This document shows, one piece after another, positions 12,401-24,940 of a stretch of DNA of 64,000 bases. This stretch comes from Oopsacas minuta. Taxonomy: Eukaryota > Porifera > Hexactinellida > Lyssacinosida > Leucopsacidae. The notes below the pieces were generated by a model. That model searched no databases. It was not told the origin of the DNA and worked only from the letters and a program-made list of their open reading frames with translations. The translations under genes were made by a program, and so were the position numbers. Within the stretch, counting starts at the first letter, position 1; the number at the start of each line of letters is the position of its first letter. The stretch covers positions 186,001-250,000 of the forward strand of contig JAKMXF010000310.1 of the NCBI GenBank assembly GCA_024704765.1. The letters run 5' to 3'.

Positions 12401-15400
12401 TTATTTTGGAGGGAAATGCAATTTCTGTATCGGGGATGAGAGAGATAGGAGTTGTTCTATTCGCTTTACGATTTTTATAGCGGGACCGAGTTCTATCTTG
12501 AGATAGTTTATCAATAACTCCACTTTCAGATCTACAAGGCAAGCCCCATCAATTAAATGTTCTCTGAACTTTGCAACAATATCCTCTACATTAGCTTGGT
12601 CAATGGTACCGATAAAGTCACAAACCTGGCCTACAGTCCAGTCAGCAGGATCAGTGCTGCTCACTTGATGAGGAGGAGAATGTGAATTTCCATTAATATA
12701 GTTAGAAGGAGGAGGGATTACACTGGTGGAGGTGGTGGGGTGAGATTCTACGATTTTAATAATAGGATTGATAGTAGGCACCTGTACTACAGTCTCAACA
12801 TCAGTAACTAATGTTTGATAAGAAGATATGTCAGGTTGGTTCTGAATTATGTTGAGATTCCTAGGTGTAGAAGGTGTTGCTATGCTGTGAATAGGTTGTC
12901 TCAGGTGTATTATTGAAGGATCTGTAGGAATCACATTATTCCGTGTGGATGCCATGTGTATATTCATGTCGCTAGGCGAGCTAGGCAATTGATAGGGTTG
13001 GACTGGAGTAGGGAAGATATTTTTGGATTGGGGGAGAGTGAGTGGAGGAATGCAAGAAGGAATCTTTTCAGGTTGATGCACCTCATGGTTAGCAGGGGGC
13101 GCTCCGATACGAATAAAATCTGGACCGAAATCAAGCTTTTCACGTAATTTATTGAGAAAATTGAAAAGTTCATGAAATGACTTAATATTAGGCAGGAACT
13201 TGCAAATATTAGAAGATGGCTCGTAGAGAAGAGGAACAGCATTAGGAACTGGGTTATCCTCGATCATCTCCCATAACAACTGTCTGTTCACACATGCATT
13301 CAGGAGATTAGTGAGTAGCAGAGCCTGGGCTTGAGAGGGTGTAGTAGGTCCTATGGTAGGAGGGATGAGCTTACATAACTCAGGGTCAAGGTAGGGACCG
13401 TGAGAACTAGTATGTGACACGAAGAGTGTAACAGTAACTTTTGGCTGTAGTTCTTGAACTACCGGGGGGAGAGCTTGAGGAGAATTCACTTCTTCATGAG
13501 AAGGAGGGTCGATATTAGCAACAGGATGAAGAGAGATGGGAGAAGAGTTTGAAGAGGAGTTAGATGGAAGAAATCGAGCGGTAGGAATCGGACAGAGAAG
13601 AGCTGGGGCAGCTTGAGATATATCTAACTCGACAGGTTTCTCAAGTTTGTGTCCAGTGATGTCACAGTATCCGGGAGGAAATATATCCTTTCCATCCACA
13701 TCAAACCAATTCTCCATTTCAGTTGGGAACCCATCATAATGTAATTTGATTTGTTGTTTTTCATTAATAGCGATTACAGTAGCTACACGTATTCTATCCG
13801 GCTCTCTCCAATCAACAGCTTCTAGTTTCATGCCAGGAGAGAAGTAACTAGTCCTACTGAAAGCTTCCAGAGGTACAGGCAGTCTGTTCTTATGAATAAT
13901 AATCTTAGCTAGGAGTTGTGGCCAGTCTTTACTATTGCTTGATTCTTTAGAAGGTCTGAGTTGTTTACGATGCTTGTTAGCCCAGCCGAGTGGACGAATG
14001 TAAGGCGAATCCACAGAAAACTCTTGATAGAATCGCGAAAATTCGCTTAGTTCATCTTCGTTCTGTTCATATAGCAACACAGTCTGTCCTATAGATAGAT
14101 AACATAATAAATAATATAGACAGATAAGTATGATAATCACTGATTAGATTATATACAGAAATGATAACTTCGTATGAACAAATGTTCAGATTTTGCAATG
14201 ATATGACTACACTACAGATAACATACATACATACCTGAGCATCTCTTGACTACACATACACTGATGAGCTCTCTATTGAGAGGATCCATAGCAGCTTCTA
14301 GCAACATGCCAGGACGGAATAGGGTGAAGAACGCACCCATCTCCTGGTCGAATGAGGATCGGAACATATCAATATTAGAGTTGTCCTGCACTGCTAGGAT
14401 GTCGTGTATGTATTCCTGCCAGTTAATGTTTGGAAGAATATCATCAGGAGGTAGATAGGTCAGCCCCCGTTCTGATCCCCACCCCAGGTAATGCAGACGA
14501 TAAGAGTCTACAGTAGTCCATAGGGACTGTCCTCCAGCACTAGCTAATAGCTCTAGTCTCAGACGACTACCCTGTATCTTAGTCACGGACACAGGTCTGA
14601 TGGCAAAGTGTCTGTCAGGCTTCCAGTCCAAGATCTCCAGGTTTGTACCCACAGGAAACATGTTACTCTCAGGCAGGAGACTATTGTTCTGATTGTGCAG
14701 GGCGTAAGGAGCAGGACGGGAGCCAGTCATCTGACAATACTCGTTCCAGTTGCAGAATGTAACCTTGCTGCCTTCAGCGAGTAGGATGCGAGGGAACAGC
14801 TGAGGCTCTATAGCGCTTGGAAGAGGGACAAATGAGCAGGAATCTGATTCAGGGGAATACTCCATATCAGGAAAGGATTCTGTACCGAATGGAGATCCGT
14901 TAAGTTCGTCAGAATTATCATCTCCCTCCTGACAGTAATCCATTTCTTCTCCAGCCTCGTTACGCTCTTTCTTAATTTTAGGATTCTGTACAATCTTACG
15001 AGGTACGCCAGTCTTACGCTTCCTAGGTCCTGGTCCTGGTCCTGGTCCTGAGCTGAGAGATTCAGAACGTTGTCTCTCTGCCTCTTGCTCCGGGTGAGGA
15101 GTTTGATGAAGTAGGGCGGAGTTCTCCACTAACTGTACATAAGGAGAGGTGCCAGGCTCTACTTTAACATGTGCCTGCTGAGGACGATTATTCAGTGGGT
15201 AGTTTTGCAAATGTTTGTGTCCTTTGAGTGCTCTAGGAGGTGATATTGGTTTAGTAGCTTGTGTGGGAGGGATGGGATTAGAGAAAGGAGGAGCTATTAT
15301 GGAGTACTGGTAGTGTCCATTGGTTTGATTGACATCAGAAACTGGACTTAACACAACTTGTTGCATTGGCAGTGATCCCATCTGAGTGGGCTGTTGTCCT

Positions 15401-18400
15401 GACTTAGAGACAGGTTGTATTATTCGGTATGTTTCTGAGGGGTGTCCGGACTGAGAGGTGAGGATGAAACGAGGGGAACCAGGAGGTTGCATCAGTGGAA
15501 CTTGTTGGGATTGTGATACAGGTAAGGTGACGTCATTCTGAGAAATGGGAAAGAACTGTGTATTTACTAGAGAGTCTTGTGTAGGTATAGAGTTGGTGGA
15601 GAGAGGGAAGAGACGAGAAGTTGGTTTGCTGAATCCCTGTATATGTGTAGTAACAGCTAACTCCTCTATCTCTCTATTACTGGAGTTATTATTGTTAGGC
15701 ATCTGCATTACCTCAGTAGTATGTGTAGTTGGTATAGAATTGTCATTTGGTGATTGAATAATCTGAATATACTGTTGAGGTAGTGTCATATAGGATAACT
15801 GGTCGTTCTTAGAGATGATAACTTTATTCGAGGATTCTATTACTGAAGGCACGGGAGTCAGATTTGTAAGTGAATTCAAGTTTTGGTTACTATAATTAGC
15901 TGAGGTGTATGATGGCATATTCCAGTGTGGGTTCTGCTGGGTAACAGCTAGACTGAGGCCAGATAGAGAGTCTTTGACAGGAAGTACTGTTATCCCCAAG
16001 GGTAGGCCAAGAGGAGATGTGAGAGACTCTAAAAAAGGGATAGATAAATTATTCCCCTAATTAAATTCTTAATAGAAAAACGCAATCATGAATTAACATT
16101 TACAACAATAGAATAATTACAATAGTACTGGGATGAACAAAATTCGCAATCAAATTTAATATTGAATAGCGTGGGTTATCATAATTATTTGGTATATTAA
16201 TAAATAATCTGAATAATATAAACAGATCGGTTTAATTGAAATTTATAATTGATGACTGAAATAATGATGAAATTGGACTTATTAAATATTTAGTAATTAG
16301 TTGACACAACAAAGGACACAATATGCCAACATTTTCCTTCTTTAACTCAGCTATATTGGATTACCAGGACGGCTTGGTTCTAATTCCGCAAATTCAAGCG
16401 GAGTCCCTTATAGCTATACTTGGCCAGTAGAACACGCCTATAACGAACATGGGTATAGCGAAATCATGGGTAAAACGAACTATTATTACGTCTATTTAAA
16501 TTATATTTATGCATCCAGAACACGGTTATAACAAATTCACATTTACAGTGGTTATCGCTTATAAGAACACCCTTGGGAGTAGCAAAATATGTTCTTATAA
16601 TCGGTATGAATTATACGAGAGTATATTAGAACCGTTTTCCAGGAGAAATGGTTCCAATACCCCGATACCAGTGTCGTTGTCCGCGATACCCCACTGTATA
16701 TCTTAGTAATGGTATAAATAATACATTGACTTATAGGAATTGGAACTAGTCTATGTGCGATTGGTTGCTTTGAATACATAAATTTCTACTAAACAATAGA
16801 TTTTTAAAGTATTCCATTGAAAAGAAATGAGAATGTATTCTAAATGAGAATGTATTCTATTCAAAATATACTTATCGCGTACTTAAGAATAGAAAATAAA
16901 TAGTTGATGACTGCTATTATTATTATTATTAAAAGATGCCCTACATGTTTTTGAAATAATTATAGGCTACACTAATTTAGAATGGAATAGTATTTCGTAA
17001 ATAGACGGATTAATAATAGACCTTTTGTAAACCCAGTGATCTGTATTATTTCGAAGACTCCAATTATAATGCTTTGCCAAAATTAGCTGAATAATTACAA
17101 ATTAATGGAATTATATGCTATGACGAGTAGACGACCATTCTTCATTCTTCGGGTAAGTAATTATTGACGAATGGTTTGAATTAATAAAATGCTTGGATAG
17201 AAAAACAACGAGGAATCGCAACTGTAGATTTACCCAATTAAAACATTGAGTAATATAACAACTAATTCGCAAACTCTGCACTTTAGCAATTGTCTATATT
17301 ACATAATACTTATCTCATGAATTATCGCGTTCTCAAGATTGAAAAGGCAGGTGACTAGCCTAATAACAGACATGGCACATTAGCATGCGATAAAGTGGTG
17401 AGTAATTAAGTAGATACGCTTCAAGTATTCTGAATCGAAGGATAATAAATGGTACATTTGAATTGCTGAGTTCATCGCACCAAGAATCTCAAAATAAAAT
17501 TTCATTCCTAAATACTAATTCACATTTTGCACCAGTACCATCTCAATTAAAAGCAAAGTAGTTAAATACGCTAGTAACTTAAAATAGAATTGTTCAGATG
17601 CTAAGTTGTAAAAGTCAAATATCGCAAATCAACTGCAGTTAGCAACCAAGTATGTGTTGAGGAATTTATGAATTTCATAAAATACCATAACAACATGCAA
17701 CTATGCTATAAATAAAGTAATCACTAAATGGTTTCTGAGGTTATTATGCTACGAAATATATAGCACATTCTTACTTCCCAAATCCGTTCCTAATGGTTAC
17801 TGGATATTAAATTTCGCATACAATAATAGTGCTTGTGTCATACAATAAGTGAACATTCCTCAAGTAATTTACGGTTGCTATAGAGTAATTGCATTATGTA
17901 ACCAGCGTGAAGTTATGAATATATTAATAATCGGGACATAAAGTTGGGTTTGATAGTTTGCATTGGCTATGTAAATAAAATTATATACTTATTAGTGAAA
18001 TAAATTGATTATAAGAGGGAGGTTGGTATATGGGTAGTCATAGCAAATCTGTCTCTAATATGAATAATTTGTCAATAAGTACACAATAAGTTGGTGGAAC
18101 GTAGAATTATGCAAACTAAAATAATCTCCATATAGTCTACAAGTTCACAGGTCAATCTTTTCGAATTAATAGTCAAATAAACTCCAAAATAGATTAGATT
18201 AATTTTATCAGTTTGCGACTCCATGGTAAATAGTTACGAGTATTTGGTGAAAAATAATGCAAGAATTAACTATGTAGAAAAAGAATCATATTTTTGAATC
18301 AGCCAGTATTTAGAATAGCAGGTTTCTAATGAAAATATTGACAGGTTAGAAATGAAAAGTAGTAAAACATGAATTATATAAAATTTATAGTATGTAATTA

Positions 18401-18554
18401 TACGACACTCAATATTCTCACCCTCAGAGCCACCAATTGAGTTGGAGTGAGAAGTTTGTATTGAATCCGAGACTGAAACATCTCTTGATTTAAATGAGAA
18501 ATTCGCGGAGCTAGATAACATTTGATCCAATCCGAAATTGTCGACAGAATTCAT
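12401..18554 (-). CDS. MBT-repeat and SAM-domain Polycomb-type protein (SFMBT/L3MBTL-like), three exons
   Basis: Exons on the minus strand are 18554-18422, 16028-14235 and 14088-12401. Each join is GT-AG and keeps frame (phase 1 both times), giving 1,204 residues. Residues 1-460 are Q/S/P-rich low complexity, with a basic cluster at about 379-400 (PRKRKTG...KIKKE) that may be nuclear-localising. Three MBT repeats follow at about 472-565, 581-690 and 698-795. The third keeps the aromatic and acidic pattern of a methyl-lysine-binding repeat (DWREPDRI...YDGFPTEMENWFD...FPPGYC). A P/S/T-rich linker leads to a C-terminal SAM domain at about 1122-1191. Such proteins bind mono- or dimethyl-lysine histones in the nucleus and repress transcription. 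Exon 1 is inferred: it is 133 nt, starts at an ATG and ends at GTGAGA, and its phase fits. Whether this is SFMBT, L3MBTL or Scm-like I cannot say. Confidence 0.88.
16029..18421 (-). other. large first intron of the MBT/SAM gene
   Basis: This 2.4 kb stretch lies between the proposed first exon (ending at a GTGAGA donor) and the polypyrimidine-rich acceptor at 16029-16030. It is far larger than the other introns in the window. I see no gene in it. It contains Tigger-like fragments (about 16420-16700, AACGAACATGGGTATAGCG and relatives) and a short ATT microsatellite near 16915. Confidence 0.6.
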
Positions 18555-21500
18555 AATAAGTACACAAGTCTATGGGATGTAGAAGAGAATAAACTGTTCA
18601 ATTAGGAGTACTAGACGTAGTTGTTCGTTTATATACTTGTGTATACTTACAATATAAGAAGCGTAGTGTTTGGGAGTTATATTATTGCATGAGCAACGTA
18701 ACAGACTTGCGAGTTTAATTCGAGTAATTATACTATGGATTTGTTTAGGCGGGCAAGTGCAAAGTACGATTAATATGTAGTTCGAATTGTTGAATAACTT
18801 GCGCGTAATTTATAGCGAAATGCTGCTGAGTATGCATATTCCAGACATTCAAGAGCGAATGAAGATTTGTTCAAACTCATTAATTTGGTTGATCAAGTTC
18901 GAAAGATTAACAATCGAATAGCAGACAGAAAACAAGTCTATTTAAATCAATTGAAATAGAATTTACTCAAATCTAATAAAGACTAACTAACCGATATATC
19001 AAATAACCATTTTCGTTGCGTTAATATAACACTGCAAACCGCATTTTCAGCAAAATTTGGATGCTACAGTTAACTGGACCACTTCAAATCCGTCCCGCCG
19101 GGCCCGTTAGTGGATTTAAAATCAAATGTATGTGGATGTATCATACAATATTTGGAAATTCATTGAATAACACAGACAGACCCTTGAAACACCAGTTAAT
19201 TAAAATATACACATGTTGACAAAAATCATTGATAATTAATTTAGTAATGTCATTTTCACGCCATATTATATGTGCCGTAAGAGACTAAGGGTTGAATACT
19301 AATTGTATCAAAAAGCAATACAGTATACACAAATGTGATAGACCCCTATCTTATAATATTGCATGCGACAGAGGCGGCATCCAATCCGAATAATGAGGGC
19401 TTTATAAATATCCTCTGGGAAACACACATAACACCTTAGGTTATGAGCATGGGAGAAAAGAATATATGTTACTCACATAGAGTTCTCAAGTTAAGCGAAG
19501 TGAGTATACATAATTAAGTATGAACAATCTTTATTGTATGAAACTAACTTGAGAGAACTACATTACTCTATAAGCCTCTGCTATATTTAATCTCAAAACT
19601 GACATAATTATGAAAGTTAAAGAACTGGTACAACTAGTAATAATTGAGTACAATCAAGTACAGTATATAATAGATATAGTGATATTTTGGTCCAGTGGCG
19701 GCCCTAGCCAGCAGCTACTGGTGGGGCACAGGCCCCACCCTCGCGCCGTCTCTGTTTTGTTTGGCACAAATATCTGTGCTCCTAGTGTTATCACTATATC
19801 TATTATTTACTGTAATAACATTTACTGCTAGAGGAGATAAATCTTCCATGCCATGCCTACAGTTAGTATTCTTTATTAACCTTTAGAATAATTATTAATA
19901 AATTATGGTAGGAATTGCTCTCGGTTAATTATGTATTATGATAATAGTGTTATAGATAAAAATCTTTGTACAAATTGAACGAAAAATAGGAATTACAAGA
20001 ATCTCGATTTTAATACGATTACAAAATACCTATACTACGCACAACCAACCAACAAACAAGCGCATCTGTGTATTATTAAACGAATGATTAAATAATTAGC
20101 ATCTGCTGAATGAATTTTACAAAGTTATTGAAAGTCAGGTAAACAATATTCGGTTATATTGAGCAACAAGTGAATCTGTATACAAGGTGTATTACATTAG
20201 GTCCTCAGTATATTACCTCGAAATGACCCCAAATTTGCATGTAAATGGTTTAAAACTTAGTTAGTTGGAATTAATTAACGACATATTGTAGCTCAAAAGG
20301 TTTAATATAATCAATCTTATATGCAGAACGTCTATCTGTAGACGGTTTATAATTACTCATAGGACATTATACAACATTTTGTAGACCGAGAAAACCAATA
20401 TCAATAGTTTGAAGATTGTTTTAGCTATGTCCTGGGAAAAACCTGAGTCAACACTATACAAAAAGGCGGTCTGTAATTAAGATTATTCTTTAAGATATTA
20501 TTTGGTAATATAGTTAGGATCGTGTATCATGAGCCCGTTCATTGTAAAATCCTATATTATGAACCAAGTCGATGGCCCTGATAAATGATTAACATATGAT
20601 TTTCATAAAAACTAAGTCGCTTAAAATAAAGCAGGGTTGGAACCGCTCGAACCGAATATCAGTATTTATGTATAGCAGCCTTACCGAATACTGATACGAA
20701 TTCTGATATTATATCCTGTTGGTGACCGAGCATCATCAACTATTCCAAATATTATTCGATTGCAATCTTGATGTCAATTGCTACTATTCCGAATAACATT
20801 GCAACTTGAGAGGATTAAATCAGCAGATTGATAAATATTAGTTTATCTTGGGTGAATAAATATAGTGTCAAAATAATCAAAATATACACATTTAATCCAT
20901 TTTAATAGATCGTATTATGCGTCAGTAAATTTCGTTGAGTCTATAATGTGGGCATAAATTATCTACAAATGAAACTCAAAGCTGTAATTGAATTAAATAG
21001 TGGTAGTTAATGAAATACAAACTATGACATAAGTTGTATGCAAATTTTATTTAACCAATTTCTAAAGAACCACAAAAACAATATACATCTGAATTTATTG
21101 AAAAAGTATACTCTCTAAGTGTTACTAATTAAGTCGTAAGTTGAATGAATTTACCGTACAAATATGCGAACTTTATTAGAAACTATCTCAAGTAATAAAT
21201 AATAGTAATATAGGCAACCATTTCAATACTGGACCACTAAACTACAAGATAGCGGCACAGTAAAAATGAACTCCGTCATCTAGCAATATTGTACGTATTA
21301 TAGTAATTGCGAATAGACGTACATAACAGTACATAACAGTACATAACAGTATATTTGTATATTTGACAATACTTAATTGAATTCTTTTCAGGATTAATTA
21401 ATTTCCTTGGGTAAGTCTAAGAAATAATTATGTAAAGAGAAATTAAATGTAACCTGAGAAATAATATCGTGTAAGATTTAGGAATTAAATAAAACACCAA

Positions 21501-22015
21501 AAAGGAGCTCAAATAAAGTAAATTAAACTATAAATTTCGGTAAAAATACAAATATCAAGAAAGAAGAAATTCGTGAAAAGAAAATACAATTAAACATCAA
21601 TACAAAATGTTGTATCTTGTATGTACTAGAATTGTACCTATTCAAAATTTCCCAATTATGCGAAACAATGCACTAAACTATTTCGATTGGATTCTCATAT
21701 CATCGCTTTGTCGAGAAAATATTATAAATTAAACTATACTATTTTCCTCGACACAAGCAGCTTTGCTTGCACGTGTCACGCGGTTTGCGAACACTCTGTG
21801 TTCGCATGTAGCTCAGCACTTCGTGCCTCGAATTTTTCATAAGAACAACTATTATTTACACATGAGTACGAAATTCGGAATCAACATACTAATTACCCTG
21901 GTATAACAGTAGAAACCAAACTATAAGAAATGTGTTTACTTTACACACCTAAACAACAACAATTGTCAACAAATATTCACAAGATGTTGTTGACAACTCA
22001 TATTTGGAAACAGGG
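18555..22015. other. intergenic region with small MITEs
   Basis: No protein-coding gene is supported. It holds the hairpin MITE at about 19656-19816, an exact triple ACATAACAGT repeat at 21321-21350, and a GC-rich hairpin cluster at 21745-21835 (pairs such as CAGCTTTGCTTG and GCGAACACTCTGTGTTCGC). That cluster resembles those at 38420-38475 and 49678-49750. Confidence 0.45.
19656..19816. repeat. hairpin MITE with ~24-bp terminal inverted repeats
   Basis: The left arm TAATAGATATAGTGATA (about 19668-19684) is exactly complementary to TATCACTATATCTATTA (about 19789-19805). The pairing extends outward with one or two mismatches to TACAGTA at both ends. Inside is a GC-rich core beginning CAGTGGCGGCCCTAGCC, which itself looks like a hAT-type terminus, so this may be a nested or composite element. 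There is no credible coding capacity. Confidence 0.6.
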
Positions 22016-22060
22016 CACAGTGGGCATTTTTGGGGGGTGAAATGGAAATAGGAAAACCAT
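22016..22060 (+). repeat. left terminal inverted repeat, RSS-like
   Basis: The heptamer CACAGTG is at 22016-22022. It is followed by GGCATTTTT, a G6 tract, then TGGAAATAG at 22043-22051, leaving a 20-bp spacer. It is preceded by the CAGGG target duplication. A GGAAAACC stretch at 22051-22058 is the closest thing to the RSS nonamer (ACAAAAACC) but its spacing is not canonical. Confidence 0.85.
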
Positions 22061-22320
22061 GCAAGGTAGAGATATATAATGCATTATTAGCCAATAGAAA
22101 TTACCCCTGAGAAAACGATTTCTGCATAAAAAAATCTAGGTCATCTCATTAAATGTTATGACGTCATGGACACCTTTCATATTATCATAAATTATAGTTT
22201 TTGAGCTTAAAATTCAGTTACTAGAGGCGATAGAAAGCTTATTTTGGATCATAGACACACATTTAACATACCCACATTTTAATAGTATCTTGTGCTTCCA
22301 TCTATTTCAATCATTATTTA

Positions 22321-24410
22321 TTAGCAAGTTAATTGTGAGAAAAGAATTTCTTGGTCTGGAGGTTCAGAAGAGTGGGTTTTCTTGCTTGCTTTTGTAAATT
22401 TTCTATACACATTGAGGACAGGATCACTATTACACATCAGTCGTATAAAGATATCTCGAGTATTCAGAGAAAACGACATTTTTCTGGCAAGGTGTTCGCG
22501 ATACCTTCGAACGAGTTTGTTTGAAACTTCAACTGCTTCTTCAGAGAAGACTTTAAGTCCATGGCTATTGTTACAAGTTCTAATGAGTTCTGAAGAATGG
22601 GCTAGTAATTTATGCAAGGTTGGACTGATGTTTGCCCAAGGGAACCTGATTACAATGTATTTGTATGTGTCCTTGCAAAGAATATCCAGTCTTTCAGTGT
22701 TTATCTCTCGGTCGCTGTTGTAAATACGCAAACATACTGAAAGGTTAGTGTGGATGACCTTTATATTTTCATGGTATTCTGTTGGTATCAAGGAACAAAC
22801 CCAGTAAAGAAATTGGTTTTTGTCCAAGAAACAATTTCGAGCAACATTGCCAGTTGATGTAGTGCCACCATCACTGCTGGGTTGATCAATCTTCATACCA
22901 GCCTTTCCATCAATAAGCCTGAAACAAACTTCATTGAGTTTTTTATGCCTAAGGATGATGGTGACCACTTCCTTGCACCTGATTGCAGATGATAAACCAG
23001 GGTCATAAACCATCTGAAGATGCACAAATATGAATGTAATGGAGAAGAGCAAATTTGTCGATGTCGGAAATAGGTTGGTGAGTCAATCCAAGACGGTCAT
23101 TGGAACTTAGAGATAGAAATTCTACTTCATTCACACTTTGAAACAGTTCTTTAGCCGATGTTAGTGAACGATTAATAGGAAAACCATCTCGTATAAGTTC
23201 GACATCATGCAGTTGTTTGAAAGTCGCAGTACAGAGTTGGCAGTGAGCACCACCGGCTCCAGATAGAATTCCTGCCATTTTTCCATCGAACATGGTCCTG
23301 AGCAATTTTATCCTCACAAGTCCTTGCGAGAGTGGTATCCCATTTTCTTCCATGTCTGCTACGTAAGGATTGATATAAGTATCCATTAGATGACGTACAT
23401 TTCCGCTATTTTCTTTGGCAGCTAGTAAAGTGACTGGGTGAATCTGAAATTGTGAGTTGGGCCTTTCGTTTTCCCAAATAAGTTCGTTTGCGCTGTCGTC
23501 AATCGCGAGAAGTTTGAAAGCAAAGATAATGAAATTTTTGGAACCAATATTTGGTGACTCTTGAATCTGATTATAAACTTGATGGGATCCAGATCCATCC
23601 AAGCCATCTGTTGCAGAAAATGTCAACGGGAATTCAAATTCAGAATCTGTGGGAAGTGATTCGAGTAGGCGGGAAATTGTCTGTTTGATGATAGAGATGT
23701 AAGATATCCCTACTCCCATAGGCGTATCAGACACATTGCGGATAAAAATGAATTCCTTCTCCAGAGTAATATCTGCTCGATACTGGGAAATTAGCTCATA
23801 CTTAGGGAATAGTACATTGTCTGACTTACAAAGTCTCCTCAATTCAATGTACTTTCGCTTACCTATTTCCAGTTGCCCTAGGAGGAACGTAGACTTAGCA
23901 ATTGAGATGTGTCTTTATATTGCCTTGAAATGTGCCTTTGCTGACTATTTCCAGACAGAAGGAACTGGTGGAGTAATCTCCTGAAGAAGATGAGACAAAT
24001 TGCAGAGCCATGGCTGCTATCGTTTTGCTATCCACGTTCTCATTAGCTGCTAAGCTTTTAATCAGGGCTTCAAGAGGTTCCAGATGTACCCTTTGTCCTT
24101 TAATTGTTAATTCTAGGAATGGTTTCCTGATAGCCTTTGCATGAACTTGATTAGGAGTACAAATATCACCTTCAGACAATAACCGCCTCTTCTCTGCCAA
24201 TGTTGAATTGTCAAAGAATATCATATCATCCCATGTATTTAGGTCGTTTCTTTTACGAAATATCTCTCTATCACCCTTCAACTCAACGAATTTGTATCGG
24301 ATACAACTATAATATTTATCATCAAGTTGCTGACTATCCATAAATACGATTGTTGCATCTCTGACAGATTTACGTGAGGATAGAAAGTCAAAAGCTTCCT
24401 TGTTATTCAT
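22321..24410 (-). pseudogene. RAG1/Transib-like DDE transposase, two frame breaks
   Basis: Three overlapping minus-strand blocks (24410-23895; about 23913-23003; 23052-22321) form one protein of about 690 residues. Matches to RAG1 core are visible. The first catalytic Asp is in SATDG (codon 23608-23606), the RAG1 D600 equivalent. The second is in FDGKM (23287-23285), equivalent to D708, about 107 residues on. A zinc pair C-x2-C (HCQLC, 23242-23231) lies 15 residues later. TGNVAR...VCSLIPTE aligns with GNFAR...VCELIPSE. The second zinc pair is H-x4-H in LHKLLAH (from 22614), and the catalytic Glu is in EVSNKL (22530-22528), equivalent to E962. Frame breaks fall near 23900 and near 23050. The second has an acceptor-like CATCTTCAG but no good donor, so frameshift decay is more likely than introns. 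RAG2-type cofactors are absent. Confidence 0.88.
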
Positions 24411-24940
24411 AATGCTAATATTTCATAGGGAAATTTTACATTAAAGTTACACCCATTCAAATGAATGTTTAATACTTTGGGCGCCCTCCGGCGGGTCTAA
24501 ACTATTATATTTTTTGAATGTATTATTATAACCTACATTTTAAGACCAGTGAGAGTTCACGCAATGAAACGCCACAACAAGTTTCAGCATAAAATATCCT
24601 GTGGACGCCGAAAAAAATGTCCTAAATAGTCATCGTGTTTTATCTAGTTTTAGAATAGAAAGTTAGAAACCAAACGACATTTCAAGATGTAAATTAGATA
24701 CTTGAAATATAAATGTTTCATTATTGTAAAGGAATTCTTTCTTCTTAGTTACAAGTGCTAAAAATATAACTATGAAACTTGATCGATTTTGATATACCAC
24801 ACAACAGAAATTCCAATTACAAGAAGCCGCAAATATTCATCACCATAACAACCAATTTACTTGTTGAATCAGAATGAAATTACTAATTTCTAGGTTTGAA
24901 ACGATTGTGAATTCAATGATAATAAGGAAATACAATTCTG

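Noticed and set aside
12248-12439. Plus-strand open frame overlapping the MBT gene end
   Set aside because: No domain; it overlaps a well-supported minus-strand gene.
16509-16779. Open frames on both strands
   Set aside because: They lie inside the large MBT intron over Tigger-like fragments, with no recognisable protein.
19610-19886. Two overlapping plus-strand open frames
   Set aside because: They run through the hairpin MITE and its GC-rich core.
22023-22058. Canonical RSS nonamer (ACAAAAACC) in the transposon ends
   Set aside because: Only a weak GGAAAACC-like stretch at the left, at a spacing of about 27-28 bp; no match at the right end, so no classical nonamer is claimed.
22382-22723. 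Plus-strand frame opposite the transposase
   Set aside because: It is a shadow of the RAG1-like coding sequence, which has clear motifs on the minus strand.
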